From NCBI GenBank assembly GCA_046635845.1, contig JAQQXN010000008.1: DNA of 17,721 nt; one strand, given 5' to 3'. The notes under the pieces were generated by a model. It had not been told where the DNA came from, did not search any database, and worked only from the letters and a program-made list of their open reading frames with translations. Below, piece after piece: positions 14,603-17,721 of the stretch; within the stretch, counting starts at the first letter, position 1; every line of letters begins with the position of its first letter. Source of the stretch: UBA168 sp011055275. GTDB taxonomy: Archaea > Thermoproteota > Thermoprotei_A > Marsarchaeales > UBA168. The position numbers were made by a program, and so were the translations under genes.

Positions 14603-16468
14603 ATGAGCTCTCCTTTCGGGGCCTTCAAAAATCAAGTCTTAGAATACTTAGAAAGCCTCGGAATAAAGGAACGTGAACAACGGCTTGAGGTTCCCCCAAA
14701 CATAAACCTTGGACATCTGGCACTTCCCCTTTTCGAGTTCAAGGAAAAGAAATTCGAACTAACTCCTCCAACCGGGCTTATAGCGGATGTTGCGCTGAAA
14801 AATGGCTACCTTAATTTCAAGGCCAACATCCCCGCTCTAGGCCTTCTCCTATATCAACAGATCAGCGAAAGAGGAGAAGAATACACCTCCCTTAAGACCA
14901 CCGGTAAAAAGATAATAATCGAGCACACGTCGGCAAATCCGCTGCATCCAATGCACATAGGCCATGCCAGGAACGCTTTTCTGGGTGATTCCATGGCAAG
15001 GCTCATGAGGGCAAGAGGGCACAACGTGTCGACTCACTTCTACGTTGATGACATGGGGCTTCAAGTTATGATAGCGTCAGTAGGATATAAGGCAGCGCCC
15101 CTCATGCCGAAGGGCATAAAGCCTGACCACTGGGTGGGCTTCGTTTACGCGGTAGCTAACATAATGTACGAACTGGCTGAGGTGGGCGCGAAGCTGAAAG
15201 AGGCCGTAGACGATTACAAATCGCTAGTGGAAAAGCAGGATGAGTTGGCCGGATACGCGGAAACGCTGAGGGAGAAACTGCCCAGCGAGTTCGACGAGAT
15301 AACCTCTAGGCTCTCGAAGTTAAGCGCTGAGGACTGGGAGAAGGAGATCTCTCGCATGCTAAGAGGTATGGAAACCGGCGACCCAGAGGTAAAAAAGCTC
15401 GTAAGGGGGCTTGTGGAAACAGCCCTTTCTGGATTCAAGGAGACCTTAGGTGACACTGGAATAGGCTTTGACCAATGGGACTGGGAGAGCGATCTCGCAA
15501 ACGGTGAAGAGATAACTGCCCTGATCGCAGCCCTCCGTTCCTCTCCATTTGCCATAACTCACAAGGGAGTCCTGGCAATAGATTGTAAGGCAGTTATGGA
15601 AGCGAAATCGGTTAAGCCTGACTCGCCCATAAGAGAGGTACCGCCGCTTGTCCTCTTGAGGAGTGACGGCACAACTCTTTATCAAACAAGGGACATCCTT
15701 TACTCCATAAGGAAGCTGTCACAGGCAGACGAAGTTTATAACGTGGTTGGAGCAGAGCAGAGCACGGCGCAGCTCCAGGTCAAGCTCGCGCTTTACGCCA
15801 TAAATCACCCGAAGGCCCCCTTCATCCATCACGTGCCCTACGAGATGGTCAGGCTGCCCGGAAGGAAGATGGCTGGTCGCTATGGGTCGTACGTCACTCT
15901 CGACGAGGTGATCTCGTCGGCCATATCTTTAGCTGAAAAAGAGGTCAAGAAAAGGAATCCTGACCTTGATGACGAAACCCTAAGGAAGTCATCAGAGGCC
16001 ATAGGGATAGGGGCCGTGAAGTACGCACTTCTGTCGGTCAGCTCGCAGAAGGTGGTCGAGTTCCAGCTTGAGCGCGCCCTGAACTTTGAGGAGAACTCAG
16101 CTCCTTTCATACAATATGCGGCCGTTAGGGCCAGAAGCCTTCTCATGATGGCCGAGAAGCGCGGGATACCGGAGAGCGAAAAGCCGGACTTTCGCAAGTT
16201 AACAGACGTAGACGAGCAAAGGCTGATCTTGTTGTGCTCAATGCTTCCCGACACCGCCGCTTACGCGGCGGACACGCTTCACGTCGAAGCACTCGCCACG
16301 CGCCTAATGGACATAGCAAACGCATTCAATTCGTACTACGCTCGCGTGCCCATATTAAACGCGGAACTTGAAACCGCTCAGGCAAGGTTAGCGCTGGCAA
16401 GAGGCATCAGCGTGTCCATAAGGTCGGGCCTGAGGCTTTTAGGTATCGATGTCCCGGAGAAGATGTAG
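14603..16468 (+). CDS. argS: Arginyl-tRNA synthetase
   Basis: This class I synthetase charges tRNA-Arg and, like GlnRS and GluRS, needs the tRNA for amino-acid activation. It has 621 residues, a normal length for an archaeal ArgRS. The N-terminal additional domain that binds the tRNA D-loop is present (PPNINLGHLALPLFEF, about 31-46). The catalytic domain has the HIGH motif HPMHIGHARN (115-124), then FYVDDMGLQV, DGTTLYQTRDILY, and the KMSKS-equivalent GRKMAGRYG (about 419-427), the variant form usual in ArgRS. The C-terminal DALR-type anticodon-binding domain is recognisable from YAAVRARSLL and AFNSYYARVPIL. All expected parts are present and the frame is unbroken. It lies between the S7 terminator and tRNA-Ser(GGA). 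Confidence 0.97.
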   Translation: MSSPFGAFKNQVLEYLESLGIKEREQRLEVPPNINLGHLALPLFEFKEKKFELTPPTGLIADVALKNGYLNFKANIPALGLLLYQQISERGEEYTSLKTTGKKIIIEHTSANPLHPMHIGHARNAFLGDSMARLMRARGHNVSTHFYVDDMGLQVMIASVGYKAAPLMPKGIKPDHWVGFVYAVANIMYELAEVGAKLKEAVDDYKSLVEKQDELAGYAETLREKLPSEFDEITSRLSKLSAEDWEKEISRMLRGMETGDPEVKKLVRGLVETALSGFKETLGDTGIGFDQWDWESDLANGEEITALIAALRSSPFAITHKGVLAIDCKAVMEAKSVKPDSPIREVPPLVLLRSDGTTLYQTRDILYSIRKLSQADEVYNVVGAEQSTAQLQVKLALYAINHPKAPFIHHVPYEMVRLPGRKMAGRYGSYVTLDEVISSAISLAEKEVKKRNPDLDDETLRKSSEAIGIGAVKYALLSVSSQKVVEFQLERALNFEENSAPFIQYAAVRARSLLMMAEKRGIPESEKPDFRKLTDVDEQRLILLCSMLPDTAAYAADTLHVEALATRLMDIANAFNSYYARVPILNAELETAQARLALARGISVSIRSGLRLLGIDVPEKM

Positions 16469-16498
16469 GTCCATGGTTAGTCGCTGGCTGCACAACCC

Positions 16499-16506
16499 TT
16501 ATAAAG
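16499..16506 (+). promoter_or_regulatory. TATA box of tRNA-Ser(GGA)
   Basis: TTATAAAG lies 25-32 bases before the first base of the tRNA at 16531, normal spacing for an archaeal tRNA promoter with a very short leader. Confidence 0.6.
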
Positions 16507-16530
16507 AAAGCGCTTGATTTAAAACGGCTT

Positions 16531-16630
16531 GCCGGCGTCTCCTAGTGGCCGATGGAGGTGGCCTGGAGAGCTTTTCCTAGCCAGCCACTGGCCCGTAAGG
16601 GCCTCGTGGGTTCAAATCCCACCGCCGGCG
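16531..16630 (+). tRNA. tRNA-Ser (anticodon GGA) with a 14-nt intron
   Basis: The acceptor arm GCCGGCG pairs with CGCCGGC, with discriminator G at 16630. The D-stem is TCC/GGA. The anticodon stem GTGGC (16558-16562) pairs with GCCAC (16584-16588). Between them lie 21 bases instead of 7, which fits a 14-base intron at 16569-16582, at the canonical position 37/38. Removing it leaves the loop CTGGAGA with anticodon GGA (reads UCC and UCU). The precursor folds as a bulge-helix-bulge: 3-base bulge AGA, 4-bp helix CTGG/CTAG (with one G-T pair), 3-base bulge CCA, so that both cuts fall after the second bulge base as the archaeal splicing endonuclease requires. The variable arm GGCCC-GTAA-GGGCC and the T-arm GTGGG-TTCAAAT-CCCAC complete a class II tRNA. 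CCA is not encoded (TCCA follows the discriminator). Confidence 0.95.
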
Positions 16631-16633
16631 TCC

Positions 16634-16639
16634 AAAAAA
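16634..16639 (-). terminator. Oligo-T terminator of the right-hand binding-protein gene
   Basis: On the minus strand six T directly follow the TGA stop at 16640-16642. The run ends only three bases from the end of the convergent tRNA-Ser(GGA), so termination here would keep transcription from running antisense through the tRNA. Confidence 0.45.
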
Positions 16640-17721
16640 TCACGATTTGTACGTGTAGTTCGAGTAATACATAAGGTTGTAGCGGTAGCCCACGAACGGG
16701 TTGACCACAATTCCCTTAAGGTAAGGCTGCTTGAGCCAGTAGGAATAGGGCGTTGGCAACCACATGTATGGGGCCTGACCGTAAATTATTGAGTAAGCCT
16801 TTGCCACGCCCTCCCTCTGGAGCGTGCTGTTTGTCTCCCAAGGCAGCGTGTCGTATATGCTTTGGAGCGCGCTGTTATTCATCCAAGCTAGATTGCCGGC
16901 CAAGCCGCCGAACTCGGCATCTGTCTGAGCCATGAGTTGCTGGTATATGGGGTCTGGCCAATCTGGCCCCCAAGCCAAAAGCACAAGGGCTGGCTCGCCG
17001 CTAGGGCTCGTCCAAGTGTCCGTGAGCGCGGGCGAGACGGGATAAAGGGAACTGCTTATACCTATCTGCGATAGATCCTTCTGTATTATCTCGAACTCCG
17101 TCTCAACGCTCGGCGTGACGGGCGATATCGTGTATATTACCTGAGGCGGAAGCGGTTGTCCGGATTGATCACCAAGGACTGTACCATTAGGCAGCGTGAC
17201 GTAGAAGTGACCTTGGACCCCTGCCTTTTCCAAATACTGTTCCGCCAAGCTCGCGTTATACGAGTACACTGGAAGGTTGTCAGGGTTATAGTAGGGCATA
17301 CCAGGAGTTATTGGCCCAACGTACATGGAAGCCAACGATGTCCCGTTGAACTGATATATCGCATCTATTATGGCCGTGTAGTTCACGGCGTGGACGAGGG
17401 CAAGCCTGAAGTCCGTTATGTTAGTCGGGAACACCTGCATATTGAAGGATATGTAGTTGGTAGCGGGCTGAAGCCCCTCGTTTTCAAATATGGCCGAGAA
17501 AGGCACGTAACTCTTGTACTCATAATTATCGTAGACAGAAGTAAGCGAAGGTATGGAGACGTAACTTATTTGAACCTCGTTGTTATCGAACTCTTCTATC
17601 CGATCTGCGTGCGACACGCCGTACTCTATGATGATATTGGGTATTTTAGCGGGCGCGATAACCCACGGTACGTTTGAGGCCTTGGCTGCCCAGTAGTTGG
17701 GGTTTGCCTTGAGGGTTATGC
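16640..17721 (-). CDS. ABC transporter solute-binding protein, family 5, C-terminal part
   Basis: The frame is open from the right edge of the window to the TGA at 16640, giving about 360 residues; the start lies outside. The first visible residues include ITLKANPNYW, the family 5 hallmark (knPnYW). It continues with VQISYVSIPS, YISFNMQVFPTNITDFRLALVHAVNYTAIIDAIYQFNG and LAEQYLEKAG, all features of the C-terminal lobe of DppA/OppA-type proteins, and EFEIIQKDLSQIGI and LVLLAWGPDWPDPI near the end. It would be an extracytoplasmic receptor for peptides or, as in several archaea, oligosaccharides. About eight N-glycosylation sequons are present (NIT, NYT, NGT, NAS, NST), as expected for a surface protein. 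It belongs to the same family as the fragment at 1-348 but is a different gene. Its permease and ATPase genes are not in the window. Confidence 0.93.
   Translation of the reverse strand, partial: ITLKANPNYWAAKASNVPWVIAPAKIPNIIIEYGVSHADRIEEFDNNEVQISYVSIPSLTSVYDNYEYKSYVPFSAIFENEGLQPATNYISFNMQVFPTNITDFRLALVHAVNYTAIIDAIYQFNGTSLASMYVGPITPGMPYYNPDNLPVYSYNASLAEQYLEKAGVQGHFYVTLPNGTVLGDQSGQPLPPQVIYTISPVTPSVETEFEIIQKDLSQIGISSSLYPVSPALTDTWTSPSGEPALVLLAWGPDWPDPIYQQLMAQTDAEFGGLAGNLAWMNNSALQSIYDTLPWETNSTLQREGVAKAYSIIYGQAPYMWLPTPYSYWLKQPYLKGIVVNPFVGYRYNLMYYSNYTYKS

Noticed and set aside
17156..17677. A 173-codon plus-strand frame opposite the right-hand binding protein
   Set aside because: It is the antisense shadow of a clear family 5 binding protein and has no recognisable domain.
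1..17721. CRISPR array or defence island
   Set aside because: No regularly spaced direct repeats and no cas, restriction-modification or other defence genes were seen.

Overview
The window looks like chromosomal DNA of an archaeon, probably a warm- or hot-living, heterotrophic member of the TACK group. The evidence is a Hel308 helicase, a class I lysyl-tRNA synthetase, archaeal-type S12 and S7 proteins, TATA boxes about 25 bases before many starts, a tRNA intron with a bulge-helix-bulge fold, and binding proteins of the sulfolobal sugar-transporter style with an N-terminal membrane anchor and many N-glycosylation sequons. I cannot name a genus from the sequence alone.

Layout. 1-348 (minus) is the N-terminus of a family 5 solute-binding protein that runs off the left edge. 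455-3785 (minus) holds Hel308 and, just upstream of it, a major facilitator transporter. 3975-5564 (minus) holds tRNA-Glu(UUC) and class I LysRS. About 0.5 kb of AT-rich non-coding DNA follows. 6093-10645 (minus) is a complete carbohydrate-type ABC importer: two permeases and an ATPase packed as one operon, then the binding protein behind its own promoter. 10646-11398 is intergenic with tRNA-Ser(CGA) and weak signs of a decayed gene. 11399-12232 (minus) encodes a divergent DedA/VTT-type membrane protein.

12398-13475 is a decayed insertion sequence of 1062 bp with terminal inverted repeats, an 8-base direct repeat (CCATCAAC) on both sides, and a transposase gene broken by stops and frameshifts. 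It sits directly upstream of the S12 promoter. The plus strand then carries S12, S7 and ArgRS, followed by an intron-containing tRNA-Ser(GGA). The right edge (minus) holds the C-terminal part of a second family 5 binding protein.

The main theme is translation (three tRNAs, LysRS, ArgRS, S12, S7) interleaved with nutrient uptake (one complete and two partial ABC systems, one MFS carrier). The most notable points are the S7 start, where the only sensible start codon is CTG behind a perfect Shine-Dalgarno sequence made by the S12 stop region; the well-delimited IS insertion beside a ribosomal protein promoter; and the clean BHB intron of tRNA-Ser(GGA). I found no CRISPR array, phage or defence island, and no clearly new multi-gene system.
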